Shown piece by piece: positions 55,475-64,000 of a stretch of 64,000 bases of DNA (the stretch's first letter is position 1; each line of letters opens with the position of its first letter). The stretch is from CAWAQA01 sp963784065. GTDB lineage: Bacteria; Acidobacteriota; Vicinamibacteria; Vicinamibacterales; UBA2999. The notes beneath the pieces are model-generated. The model saw nothing but the letters and a program-made list of their open reading frames with translations, ran no database searches and was not told the origin of the DNA. The position numbers and the translations under genes are program-made. The stretch spans positions 310,001-374,000 of the forward strand of contig CAWAQA010000009.1 of NCBI GenBank assembly GCA_963784065.1, read 5' to 3'.

Positions 55475-58445
55475 CTAGAACGTGAAACGGAATCCGACCT
55501 GCATCGAGCGCGGGTCGTCGGCCACGACCGACTGGAGGAAGTCGGTGCTGCGGCGGTTCCCGATCGGGTTGTCGAAGTTGACCCGGTTCGTGGCGTTGTA
55601 GATCTCCCAGAAGAATCCAAAGGTCTGCTGCGCGGGCAGATCGAGCACGTACTGGACGCGCAGGTCCAGGAGCATCTTGTCCGAGCCGTCGAGATCGTTT
55701 CGCAGGGCGACGCCGTTGGCATCGAGCCTGGATACGATCGGCAGCGTCGCGTCGTCGCGTCCCACCATCGGCCGGTCGAAATTCGCGGCGTCGGCATCGC
55801 CGTTCCTGTCGACCCCCACCGTCTCGTTCACCGGGTTGCCGGAGTAGTACCTGAACGTCGCGCCGATCCCGAGGCCGCGCCAGGCGCTCCAGTTGCCCCC
55901 GGCCGTGAACGCGTGGGTGTTGTTGAAGCTGGTCAGCCCGTAGTCGAGCCGCGGGTTGAGGTCGTCGTTGACACGCCGCTGGACGATGTCGGCGTTGCCG
56001 GTCGGGGCGGCACTGACGTCGCGCGCGCGCGAGATCGTCCAGCTGGCGCGCCCGGACCACCGGTTGGCGAACCGCCGGTCCACGCTCATTTCCAGGGCCC
56101 GATAGTCGTTGTTGAACAACGAGCTGGTCGTGTACTCCAGCACGCGCCGGAAGGCCGTGTTGCGCGCCTGGGCGGGAATCCGCGTGCCGTCCGGATCGAA
56201 CACCGTCGGGGCCGGGCCGGCCGATCGTTCCGTTCGCCAGCAGACGCGGCTCGTTGATGTCGATGCGGTTCGTCTGGTCGCGCCCGTACGACTGGATGTA
56301 GTCGACGGTCACGGCCATGTTCGCCATGATCTGCCGCTCGACGCCGACGTTGTATTGATACAGGAACCCAATCTTCCTGTTGCCCGGCAGCAGCGGCTCG
56401 GGGTTGACGAAGCTGCCGTTTTCGAGCCCGGCGCGCGCGCTGTTCAGCATCGCGCGGCAGGTCGCGTTGATCACGGCCATGCCGGCATTGCCCGGTCGGC
56501 TGCAGGCATGGATGCGCCGGCACCCTGCCGCTGTCCGCCGCAAGGTCCTGACCGCTGTCGAAGTTCGTGGTCGACGAGATCACCTGGCCGGCCAGGAGGT
56601 TCTGGAGGACGGCGGTCGAGGCGAACTCGTAGAACTTGCCGAATGCGGCGCGGATCGCCGTCTTCGCATCGGCGCATAGACCACGCCCAGCCTGGGCGCG
56701 AACGCGTCCTTCTGCGGGGTCATGTCGGAATAGTCGTGCCGGATGCCCAGGTTGAGGGTGAGCTTGTTGTTCAGCGCCCACTTGTCGGACACGAACGCAT
56801 AGGTGCGCTTGTCGCTGATCGGGAAACGGATGTTCCCGACCGTCGCCTGGAACCGGATCGGGTAGGTGAACGCGTTCGCCGGGTCGAATTGCTCGTTCCG
56901 GTTGAACGTGAACGTGCCGACCTGATTGTTCGCCTGGATGAACGTCCCCTGGTTGTCGCTGTAGCCGAACCCGCCTTTCAACGTGTGGCTGGACGGCGTG
57001 TACGTGAACTGTTCGCTGAACGAGTTGATCGCCAGCTTCGCGCCGCTCTGCGCGGTCCGTGAACCCGCCACATAGTCCGGATGCGTCTGTGTGGCGCCGA
57101 GGTCGAGCGGATCGGTCACGCCGGCATAGGCCAGGCCGGGCCACTCGCCGGTCTCGATATCGAACGGGATCGAGTCGAACTCCGGGCTGAAGATCCGGCG
57201 GTCCCCGATCCAGAGGTCCTCACGCGTCGTGCCGACCTTGAACTCGTTGACCTTGTTGTTGCCGATGACCCAGTTCCACTGGCCGGTCATCAGCAACTCA
57301 CCCGGCGCACGCTCGTAGCGGAAGCCGTCACGCGTCGTCCGCTCCTCTTCCGCGTTCTCGCCGATGCCGTCGTTCGGCCCGTAAACCACGCGGAAATTGA
57401 CGAGGTGCGACGGCGTGACCTGGTAGTCGACCCGGCCGAAGTAGTTGGTCAGGTTGACGTCGTAGGACGTCGAATACGAGACGGCGAGCGGGGCCGCCTC
57501 CGGCGGGAACTGCAGGTTGATCGCGGAATTGAGGACCGTCTTCTCCCAGTTGAAGAAGAAGAACGCCTTGTTGCGGAGGATGGGCCCGCCGATGTTCGCC
57601 CCGCCCTGCTTCGAGCCGTTGTCCGGCTTGGGCTGTCCCTTCAGGAAGTAGTTCTGGGCGTTGAGCTTCTCGTCCTGGTAATAGAAGAACGTCCGACCGT
57701 GGAACTGGTTGGTCCCGCTCTTCGTGATCGCGTTGATGATGACGCCGGTCGAGCCGCCGTATTCTGCGCCGTACTCGTGGGTCAGCACCTGGAACTCCGC
57801 CATCGAGTCGACGGTGACGCGGGCCTGGGGCAGCGCCATCGTGCGGTCGTCCTTGTTGGACTGGCCATCGAGCATGAACTGGTTGCTGCCGGCGTCGCGC
57901 CCGTTGGCGTTGTAGACCGCGCCATCGAACGAGCCCGCGGTCAGAGACGGCGTGAGTCCGGGAACCAGCTGCAGCAGCGCATACTGCTCGCGCCCCTGCA
58001 TCGGCAGGTTCTCGATCTCGGCCGCCGACACGTTCTTCCCGAGCTCGGTCGTCGTCACCTCGATGAGCGGCGCCTCGCCGGTCACGACGATCTGGTCCGA
58101 GACCGTGCCGATGGGAAGCGTGAAATTCATCGTGACCGACTGGCCGACGTTGACGACGACACCCGACAACGCCTGCGTCTGAAAGCCCGCGAGCTCGGCC
58201 CTCATCGTGTAGCGCCCCGGCTGCAATGCCTGGATCGAGAAGCGTCCGGTCTCGTTCGCCGCGACGGTGCGCACGAGCCCGGTTGTCTCTTCGGTCAGTG
58301 TGATGGTGACACCGGGAAGAACCGCCCCGGAGGAGTCTGTCGCACTGCCGTTGATTTCGGCAACGGCGCCTTGTCCATACGCGGGAACCACGGCCAGGAG
58401 GGTCAGGAGCACGCCGACGACGATGCGCACGGGAACTCGTTGCAT
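55475..58445 (-). CDS. TonB-dependent receptor, Oar type (three frameshifts)
   Basis: About 990 residues. Signal peptide (IVVGVLLTLLAVVPAYGQGA); CarboxypepD_reg-like domain ('EINGSATDSSGAVLPGVTIT'); plug 'DQIVVTGEAPLIEVTTTELG', 'QYALLQLVPGLTPSLTAGSF', 'GGSTGVIINAITKSGTNQFH'; barrel to the C-terminal 'SMQVGFRFTF'. Frame changes near 56670, 56520 and 56215. It differs from the receptor at 16544 in plug sequence but has the same architecture. Ligand unknown. ATG 58445 begins the signal peptide directly. Confidence 0.87.
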
Positions 58446-58738
58446 GTCGGGCCTCTCTTTCGACGACCACCAGCGCGAAGTGTTTTTCGAACCCCCAAAA
58501 AGACACGACTGGCTCTGCTTGTCAAGTGCGAAGGACTCGGGCGCGTCTCTCCAGACGCACATGTCCTGGCCGTTCGGCCGCCTTGGATCGGGAAACTGTG
58601 AAGGAGGGGCAGTCGGCCGTGCGCATGCCGGGTGCTGCAATGGCCAGGCGGAGCTGCGGCGGGAGGACGTGCGCGGCACGAGGCGGGGGAAGCATCAGAG
58701 AGAGCTCAGCGCCGAAGCGCTGAGCTCTCATTGATCGT
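58446..58738. other. 293-base intergenic region between the DUF892 and TonB receptor genes
   Basis: Both flanking genes are on the minus strand. The stretch contains the hairpin at 58700-58729 and an imperfect GTGTTTTT...AAAAAGACAC dyad near 58480-58506, which lies where the TonB receptor promoter is expected. No gene is seen. Confidence 0.4.
58700..58729. terminator. Perfect 13-bp hairpin after the DUF892 gene
   Basis: Arms GAGAGCTCAGCGC and GCGCTGAGCTCTC with a CGAA loop (GNRA-like stability), 10 bases past the DUF892 stop on the minus strand. No T-run follows, so termination may need Rho, or it may stabilise the 3' end. Confidence 0.6.
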
Positions 58739-59303
58739 TTAGTGGTCGGACTCGGTGGCGGCGCCTACCCGCGCACGCTTGGGTTCCTTGGTCATGCCGG
58801 TCTTCGACTCGGACATGAGCTCTCTGCCAGCTGGGTCATCAGGTTGTCGGCGACTTCCTCCTCGGCCAGAGACCTGGCGAGGAGCTCGGCGACGACTGGG
58901 AGTCCGACCTGCCCGGCCATCGTCCTCGCCGTCCCGTAGGCGGAGATTTCGTAGTGTTCGACTTTCTGCGCCGCCGCGATGAGGGCGAGATCGGCCGCGG
59001 TGTCCTCCAGTTCCTGCCCTTCCTCGATCACGTCTTCACCCTCCTCGATGAGACCTGCCATGCCCTTGCATGGCTTGCTCTTCGCGGCGGTACCCAGCAG
59101 CCCGAACACCTCTTTCAGCCGATCGAACCTGCATCTTCGCTTCTTCGAGATGGTGGTCGAACGCGAGCTTGAGACTTTCGGCGCGTGCCGCGTTGACCAT
59201 CTTCGGCAGCGCCTTGACCAGTTGCCCCTCGGCGTGGACCAGATCGCGCAACTGCTCGACGAGGAGCTCCTCGATCATCTCGGGGTTCCCCGCCGGTACT
59301 CAT
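58739..59303 (-). CDS. YciE/YciF-type ferritin-like protein (DUF892; frameshifts)
   Basis: About 187 residues when joined. 'MIEELLVEQLRDLVHAEGQL', 'VKALPKMVNAARAESLKLAF', 'DHHLEEAKMQV', then 'VFGLLGTAAKSKPCKGMAGL', 'IEEGEDVIEEGQELEDTAAD', 'LALIAAAQKVEHYEISAYGT' and 'SLAEEEVADNLMTQLA', the four-helix DUF892 pattern with Glu/His di-iron residues. In another frame the tail reads 'ELMSESKTGMTKEPKRARVG' to the stop at 58739. Frame changes near 59285, 59130 and 58835. ATG 59303 overlaps the preceding Mn-catalase stop (ATGA). YciE proteins accompany stress and catalase genes. Confidence 0.78.
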
Positions 59304-59760
59304 CGTTCTGTCGTCAACACCGGCCCTGCCTGAGGCCGCATCCACCGAACGGCTCAAGGCCTGAAAGGCCGGGGCCTCGACGCGTTGCAGTTCCCCGCCT
59401 TCGTTCCACGGCCCGCGCGCGTCGATCTCGCCGTCCTCGCCCTGACCGGTGGAGGTGTTGAAGAACTGATCGACCAACCCGGGCGTCGGCGGAATCTTCC
59501 CAATCATGAAGCGCGGCTTGTTCATGCTCTCGAGCGCCGCGGTGAATGCCTTCATGTGGGTGATGTCGCGCGTCATCAGGAACTGAAGGGCGTCCTTCGT
59601 CCCGGCGTCGTCGGTGAAATTGATCAGGCGCTCGGTACACGATCTTCGCGCGCGCCTCCGCCGCGATGTTGCTGCGCAGGTCGACGTCGAGCTCGCCGGT
59701 GATCTTGAGATAGTCGGTCCGGCGAGCACGGGTGGAATTCCGGAGCGCGTTCAACGGCAT
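59300..59760 (-). pseudogene. Manganese catalase, C-terminal half only
   Basis: About 150 residues. After 'MPLNALRNSTRARRTDYLKI', 'TGELDVDLRSNIAAEARAKI' the frame changes and continues 'ERLINFTDDAGTKDALQFLM', 'TRDITHMKAFTAALESMNKP', 'PPTPGLVDQFFNTSTGQGED'. These match the second half of Mn-catalases (about residues 140-290). The first half, with the first set of Mn ligands (Glu, Glu, His), is absent. The region upstream (59761-60121) holds only palindromic repeats, so the gene looks truncated rather than split by the contig. A catalytic role is unlikely. Confidence 0.65.
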
Positions 59761-60121
59761 CTGCTGACGTCACGATTGCAAGCCAGCGTGACAGCAACCT
59801 TGGATGTCGCTCCAGGGGTAGCGCGGCTGTTGCGGATGGACGCTCGATTACCACCTTCCTGGCCGCCGTTCGTGAACGTCCGCGCCTTGCAGGCCGACCT
59901 GAAGGTCGGCCTCTACGAACGCCAGGTCCTCAGCGGTTGTCGCGCACGGTGACGTCGGATCCATGATGTGATTTCGTAGAAGCCGACTTCAGGTCGGCCT
60001 GGTTGGGAGTTTTCGTAGAGGCCGGCCTTCAGGTCGGCCTGTCCGGGCAAGGATCACATTGGTTGATCCCGGGGGACGCCGGCTCTGTCCTCCTGGGAGC
60101 GCAGCGGAAGGGACGGTTCCA
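59761..60121. repeat. 361-base intergenic region with three TGAA-loop palindromes
   Basis: Copies: AGGCCGACC-TGAA-GGTCGGCCT (59891-59912, followed by CTACG), an imperfect inverse at 59978-59998, and AGGCCGGCC-TTCA-GGTCGGCCT (60016-60037) preceded by GTAG. No gene is seen. The repeats lie where the missing N-terminal half of the Mn-catalase would be expected. Confidence 0.75.
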
Positions 60122-60544
60122 ATGAACGATCGACGGGAGTTTCTCACCGCCGGTGTGGCGGGGCTGGCGGCATCGCTGATCTCGGCGCATCAGGCCCACG
60201 CGGCCCCGTCGGCGCGGCCGGTCGCGCAGAAGGATGCGCCGAACGTCAGTCTCGACGGCTGGCAGATGACCGCGAGCGAAATCACCTATCCTCCTGGCGA
60301 GTCGTCTGCCCGCCACCGGCACCCTGGGTTCGTCATCGGATACGTCCTGCAGGGCCAGTACCGGTTCGCCGTGAACGAGCAGACCCCGAGCGTGCTGTCG
60401 GCAGGGGAAATGTTCTTCGAGTCGTTCGACACGCCAGGCGAGGTCCACGCCGTCTCCGGCAACGCGAGCACGACGCAACCGGCGAGGATTCTTGCGATTG
60501 TGTTCACGAAGAAGGGCGACCCGGTCACGCTTCCCGGCGAGTGA
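60122..60544 (+). CDS. Tat-exported cupin-domain protein
   Basis: 140 residues, unbroken. Twin-arginine signal 'NDRREFLTAGVAGLAASLIS'. The cupin barrel follows: 'ITYPPGESSARHRHPGFVIG', 'YVLQGQYRFAVNEQTPSVLS' and 'FFESFDTPGEVHAVSG', with two His and a Glu in the positions of metal-binding cupins. It is of the single-domain type seen in dioxygenase-like or sugar-binding proteins. Possible partner of the DinB gene 40 bases downstream. Confidence 0.8.
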   Translation: MNDRREFLTAGVAGLAASLISAHQAHAAPSARPVAQKDAPNVSLDGWQMTASEITYPPGESSARHRHPGFVIGYVLQGQYRFAVNEQTPSVLSAGEMFFESFDTPGEVHAVSGNASTTQPARILAIVFTKKGDPVTLPGE

Positions 60545-60583
60545 TGCATCGGCGCCGCCACAGAGCATCTGCGGGGTGACGTG

Positions 60584-61187
60584 ATGACATACGACTTTCT
60601 GATCGACACCTACGCCACGGAACGCCTCAAGGTGGTCAGCGTCTGGAGCGGCTTCGGCGACGGCGATCTCGGCGTGCGTCCGCGACCTGATGATCCCCGC
60701 GGGCGCAGCGTGCACGAACAGATGGTGCACCAGTGCGTGAGCGAGGACCTCTGGTTTCGCAACATGCTGGGCATCGACGTCGGCGCGCCGCCCTTGCCGC
60801 AGCAGGAAACGCGCCTGGCTTTCATGCGCCGCTATGCCGAGGACAGTGGAAAACGTCTGGCCGCCCTGCGCGAGACGCGGGAACCGTGGTGGGAAGAGGA
60901 CGCCAGGTTCTTCGACGTACACGCGCTCCCGGGCATGGATCGTCACGCGGCGCATCGCGCACACGTCGCACCACCGTGGTCAGTTGATGGCGATGCTGCG
61001 GATGATCGGGCGCGATGTGCACAGCAACTACGGGCCTACCGCCGACACTGGAGGTCTCATGCAGAGCCACGCGCCGACGATCTATGCCTACTCGAACATG
61101 GACGCGCTTCTCCAGGGCGAAGCGGCGGGTGGCGCGAAGACGCCATTACCGAAGGCATCCGGCCAGTCTGTCACGGAGCGCCCGTGA
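60584..61187 (+). CDS. DinB family protein (one frameshift)
   Basis: About 200 residues. 'TYDFLIDTYATERLKVVSVW', 'SVHEQMVHQCVSEDLWFRNM' and, after a frame change near 60925, 'RIAHTSHHRGQLMAMLRMIG' give the three-His metal site of DinB/YfiT-type four-helix proteins (His in VHEQMVH and in HTSHHRGQL). The family includes thiol-dependent S-transferases. The ATG at 60584 is preceded by an in-frame GTG (60581). Substrate unknown. Confidence 0.8.
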
Positions 61188-61258
61188 TGACTGGCTGGAG
61201 TGGACGGACTGAGTTCGGGACAGACCCGGTGGCGACCGCAGATCCGTGCGCGTGCGCC

Positions 61259-64000
61259 CTACGTCCGCTCGCGAGCGTTACTCCCGGCGGGTGTCATCAG
61301 CGCTTCCGCCGCCTCGCGGCGATACCCAGCCTGGCTGAGCAGGAAGGCCAGGTGACGTACGGCGGACGGATGCCCGCGCTCGATGGCGCGGCGCATGGCC
61401 GCTTCGGCCGCATCGAGCTGGCCGTGTCGTCTCAACAGCTGACCGACCTGTAAGGCCGCATCCGCGTTGCCGCGCAGATCGCCGCGCCGCCAGGCCGCCT
61501 CGGCGCCCTCGACATCGCCGCGCTCGTACAGCAGCCGGCCAAGCGCCGCCGCCGCGTACCCATCGCCCTGCTCGTCGGCGCGGCGGTACGCGGCTACGGC
61601 TTTGTCGATCTCGTCACGCTGTTCGAGCAGACGGCCGAGCCGCACCCTTCCGAGCGCATCGCCGCGCGCGTCGGCCCGCTCGTATGCGGCCAGAGCGGCG
61701 GGCATCGCACCCGTCGCTTCGAGTGTGCTCCCCAGATTGGTCGCCGCCAGCGGATCGCCGAGCCGATCGGCGCGGGCCCAGGCGGCCTCCGCGCCATCTT
61801 CGTCGCCGCGTTCGTGCAGCAGCACGCCCAGGTTGTAGATCGCGCGCGCATGATCGCGTTCGGCGCCGCGGCGATACGCGGCTTCCGCCGCCGCCACGTC
61901 ACCCGCTCCGTGAAGCAGCAAGCCGATTTCGTTCGCTGCTCGCGGGTGTCCCAGATCCTCTGCCCGCTGCCAGGCTTCCAGTGCGGCTGCCTCCTCGCCG
62001 CGCCGGGCCATCACGAATCCGAGCTGATAGGCGGCTTCCGCGTCGCCGCCGGCGGCCGCCGCGCCGAGCGCCGCGGACTGGTCGCCCTCGTCGAGCCGGC
62101 TGTCGATCGCGCGCAGGTTGCCCAACGAGCCGCGGCGCCCCTGGAGCACTGCCTGCCTGAACGCATCGTGCGCCTCTTGCAATCGGCCTTGCTCCTCGAG
62201 CAGGCAGCCGAGGCTGTGCAACGCATCGAGCTCGCCGCGCCTGGCGCCTCGACGCCACGCCGCTTCCGCGCTGCCGACATCGCCGCGATCGCGCAGGGTG
62301 ATACCCAGGTAGGTCGCGGCGTTGCCGGCGCCGCGCGCTTCGGCACGGCGCAGCGCGGCCTCGGCCACTTCGAGCTCCCCCACTTGGTACGTGAGAATGC
62401 CCAGGTTGAGCGCCGCCTGCGGATGGCCGCGCTGGTCGGCACGTCGAAAGGCGGCCAGCGCCTCCGCACGCTGACCCTGCTCTTCGGCGATCAGTCCCAG
62501 ATTGAACGCGCCGGGTGCGTTGCCGCGCTCGTCGGCGCGCTCGAACGCTGCCACGGCCTCGTCCAGGTCACCGCGGTCCTTGAGCAGTGTGCCCAGATCG
62601 TTGGCCGCGTCGCCGTCGCCCAGGCCGTCTGCGATCCGGTATTCGGCTTCGGCGGCGCCGGCATGGCCCTGCTCTTCGAGCATGCGGCCGATCAGCCCAT
62701 GGCCCTGGGCGGCGAGCCGCTGATCCGTCGCGCGCGCGACCACGCGGAAATACTGTTCGGCCTGATCGAACTGGCCAGCCTCCCACGCGTGCAGCCCGCG
62801 CTGGAGCGGTTGCTGATCCTGCGTCCGCGACGCTTCTGCTTCCGCAGGCGGCGGTGGCGGCGTCCACGACGAGGCGTCCCCGGCGGTCGCTGACTCGATC
62901 AGGTCCCACAACGCCGCGAACACCGCCAGCTCGCGGCCCGGATCTGCCTCCGGGCGGGCATCCGCCAGTTGAAGCTCGTAGCCAGCGCTTTCCGCCGCTG
63001 CCGCGATCTGGCGGGCGATCGGTCCGGCGCGCCGGCCGCTGCTCAGGCGGCCGTTGAGATACCAGACCCGGATCGCGTGCGACGGATGCTTCTGCGGCGA
63101 ACCCGACATGCGCTGCAGGTCGCCGACTCGCTCGCCGCTGACGAAATGCGCGCGCTCGTTGGCTGCGCACCATAACGTCGCCGCCTCGAGCAGCGGCTCG
63201 CGCAGCGACTCCTCGATGACCTGGACCGCAAAGACGTCGGCGGCGAGCTCGAACGACGATTGGGTGCCGACGAAGTCGACGAAGTTCTCTACCCCGTCGG
63301 CGGCGCCAATGCGCGACGTGAAGAACTCGGACAGAGCTATCTCGTCCTCCGTGCCGCGGTAGCCGATCACGTTGTGGCCGAGCGCGACGTGCCCGATCTC
63401 GTGCAGCGCGACGAAGCTCAGGGTGATCAGCGCGAGGAAGTCGGCGTCGATCGGCGACGCGGCGAGCCGGCTGTGCCGGCCGTGGGCGTAGGCCGGGTCC
63501 CAGCCATCGCGGGTGGCGTGCCGGATCGCGCGCAGCATCATCTGCGTCAGATAGTGGGCCAGGTTGTGACGCGCCAGCCCTGGCCGCACGCGCTCCGCAG
63601 CAAAGCTGACCATCTCGAAGAGCAGCGCGCGCAACGCGTCCGGACTGCGCTCGGCCGCCAGGAGCTCGCCGATGGTCATGCCCGGCAGCTGATCCCCGCG
63701 CATCGTCATCCACGCCAGGAGCACATGCTGCGGCGGCTGTTCCTCGATAGCCGTCAGGTCGGCCAGCGCCAGCTGATTGAGGCGCGCGCAGCAGCTCACC
63801 GTTCGCGCGAAGAGCTCGATCGCGTCCAGCATGCCGGACGTGACAAACGCGGCGCGCCGACGGCGGTCCTCGAGGCTCCGCGCGTCGAGCACCGCGGTGC
63901 CGGGAAAGACGATGGGCAGACGCTTGAGATCCGGGGGGAGCGCGGCGTGCTCGAGCAGAAGCGGCAGAAAGGCGCGCAGCCGATGGGTCAGGTCGCGCCG
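61259..64000 (-). CDS. HEIGH metalloprotease-like protein with about 14 TPR/Sel1-like repeats (5' end beyond window)
   Basis: At least 910 residues, unbroken to the edge. Counting from the GTG at 63892, 'FVALHEIGHVALGHNVIGYR' (HEIGH at 164-168) is a zinc-protease motif, followed about 47 residues later by 'SFELAADVFAVQVIEESL', where Glu215 or Asp219 could be the third ligand, as in M48/M78-like gluzincins. From about residue 365 there are about 14 repeats of 36 residues, e.g. 'GDVEGAEAAWRRGDLRGNAD', 'GDVAAAEAAYRRGAERDHAR', of the Sel1/TPR type. The frame stays open upstream to the edge ('RLPIVFPGTAVLDARSLEDR'), so the start is outside. No signal peptide is visible in the part seen. Function unknown. 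Confidence 0.75.
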   Translation of the reverse strand, partial: RRDLTHRLRAFLPLLLEHAALPPDLKRLPIVFPGTAVLDARSLEDRRRRAAFVTSGMLDAIELFARTVSCCARLNQLALADLTAIEEQPPQHVLLAWMTMRGDQLPGMTIGELLAAERSPDALRALLFEMVSFAAERVRPGLARHNLAHYLTQMMLRAIRHATRDGWDPAYAHGRHSRLAASPIDADFLALITLSFVALHEIGHVALGHNVIGYRGTEDEIALSEFFTSRIGAADGVENFVDFVGTQSSFELAADVFAVQVIEESLREPLLEAATLWCAANERAHFVSGERVGDLQRMSGSPQKHPSHAIRVWYLNGRLSSGRRAGPIARQIAAAAESAGYELQLADARPEADPGRELAVFAALWDLIESATAGDASSWTPPPPPAEAEASRTQDQQPLQRGLHAWEAGQFDQAEQYFRVVARATDQRLAAQGHGLIGRMLEEQGHAGAAEAEYRIADGLGDGDAANDLGTLLKDRGDLDEAVAAFERADERGNAPGAFNLGLIAEEQGQRAEALAAFRRADQRGHPQAALNLGILTYQVGELEVAEAALRRAEARGAGNAATYLGITLRDRGDVGSAEAAWRRGARRGELDALHSLGCLLEEQGRLQEAHDAFRQAVLQGRRGSLGNLRAIDSRLDEGDQSAALGAAAAGGDAEAAYQLGFVMARRGEEAAALEAWQRAEDLGHPRAANEIGLLLHGAGDVAAAEAAYRRGAERDHARAIYNLGVLLHERGDEDGAEAAWARADRLGDPLAATNLGSTLEATGAMPAALAAYERADARGDALGRVRLGRLLEQRDEIDKAVAAYRRADEQGDGYAAAALGRLLYERGDVEGAEAAWRRGDLRGNADAALQVGQLLRRHGQLDAAEAAMRRAIERGHPSAVRHLAFLLSQAGYRREAAEALMTPAGSNARERT

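Overview
The window is GC-rich, densely coded bacterial DNA. It combines several TonB-dependent receptors with carboxypeptidase-regulatory-like N-terminal domains, two DUF6152 proteins, secreted proteins carrying the 'TPDG(H)PDLQG' and 'RWDGDTLVVD' motifs, small c-type cytochromes, a TPR-tailed serine/threonine kinase and many intergenic palindromes. From general knowledge this mix best fits Acidobacteriota, probably class Vicinamibacteria. That is inference, because no rRNA or other marker gene is present. About 25 genes are interrupted by single-base frame changes with no loss of protein similarity on either side, while other long genes (sensor kinase, one TonB receptor, YVTN propeller) are clean. 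I read most of these breaks as assembly or sequencing indels and annotate such genes end to end.

Layout. 1-5.75 kb: an aromatic acyl-CoA degradation cluster (enoyl-CoA hydratase, acyl-CoA dehydrogenase, a flavin monooxygenase/old-yellow-enzyme fusion of the 2-aminobenzoyl-CoA or salicylyl-CoA hydroxylase type, 3-hydroxyacyl-CoA dehydrogenase). 5.8-19.5 kb: secreted proteins (DUF6152, cupin, two PDLQG proteins), a two-heme cytochrome, a large hybrid sensor kinase, a monoheme cytochrome, a cytochrome/streptogramin-lyase-like propeller protein and a TonB receptor. 19.6-25.3 kb: a membrane spermidine-synthase-like protein with a TPR tail and internal palindromic repeats, a methyltransferase and a Tat-exported metallo-beta-lactamase-fold protein. 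25.6-30.8 kb: a tightly coupled operon of a degenerate HtrA/PDZ protein, a CPA2-type antiporter, and a second antiporter fused in frame to a GT20 trehalose-6-phosphate synthase.

31-35.5 kb: a divergent PDLQG-type/DUF6152 pair, an intact TonB receptor and a DksA/TraR zinc-finger protein. 48.9 down to 35.7 kb, all on the minus strand: one long putative metal-efflux operon (OprB-like porin, YVTN propeller, compact adaptor, RND pump, FixH-like lipoprotein, Cys-rich exported peptide, TolC, adaptor, second RND pump). A 16-bp dyad lies upstream and recurs just past the last gene. 49-54 kb: a cytochrome, a protein with a heavy-metal-binding domain, a small cupredoxin-like protein and a membrane Ser/Thr kinase, suggesting a copper/metal theme continues. 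54-64 kb: an MBL hydrolase, a third TonB receptor, a YciE/DUF892 ferritin-like protein next to an N-terminally truncated manganese catalase, a Tat cupin, a DinB protein, and a protein joining an HEIGH metalloprotease-like domain to about 14 TPR/Sel1-like repeats, which runs off the window.

The most interesting unit is the 25.6-30.8 kb operon, where an ion antiporter and compatible-solute synthesis share one polypeptide. Next are the repeated CTGAAC-N4-GTTCAG element around the efflux operon, the family of TGAA-loop palindromes that also sits inside one gene, and the HEIGH-TPR protein.
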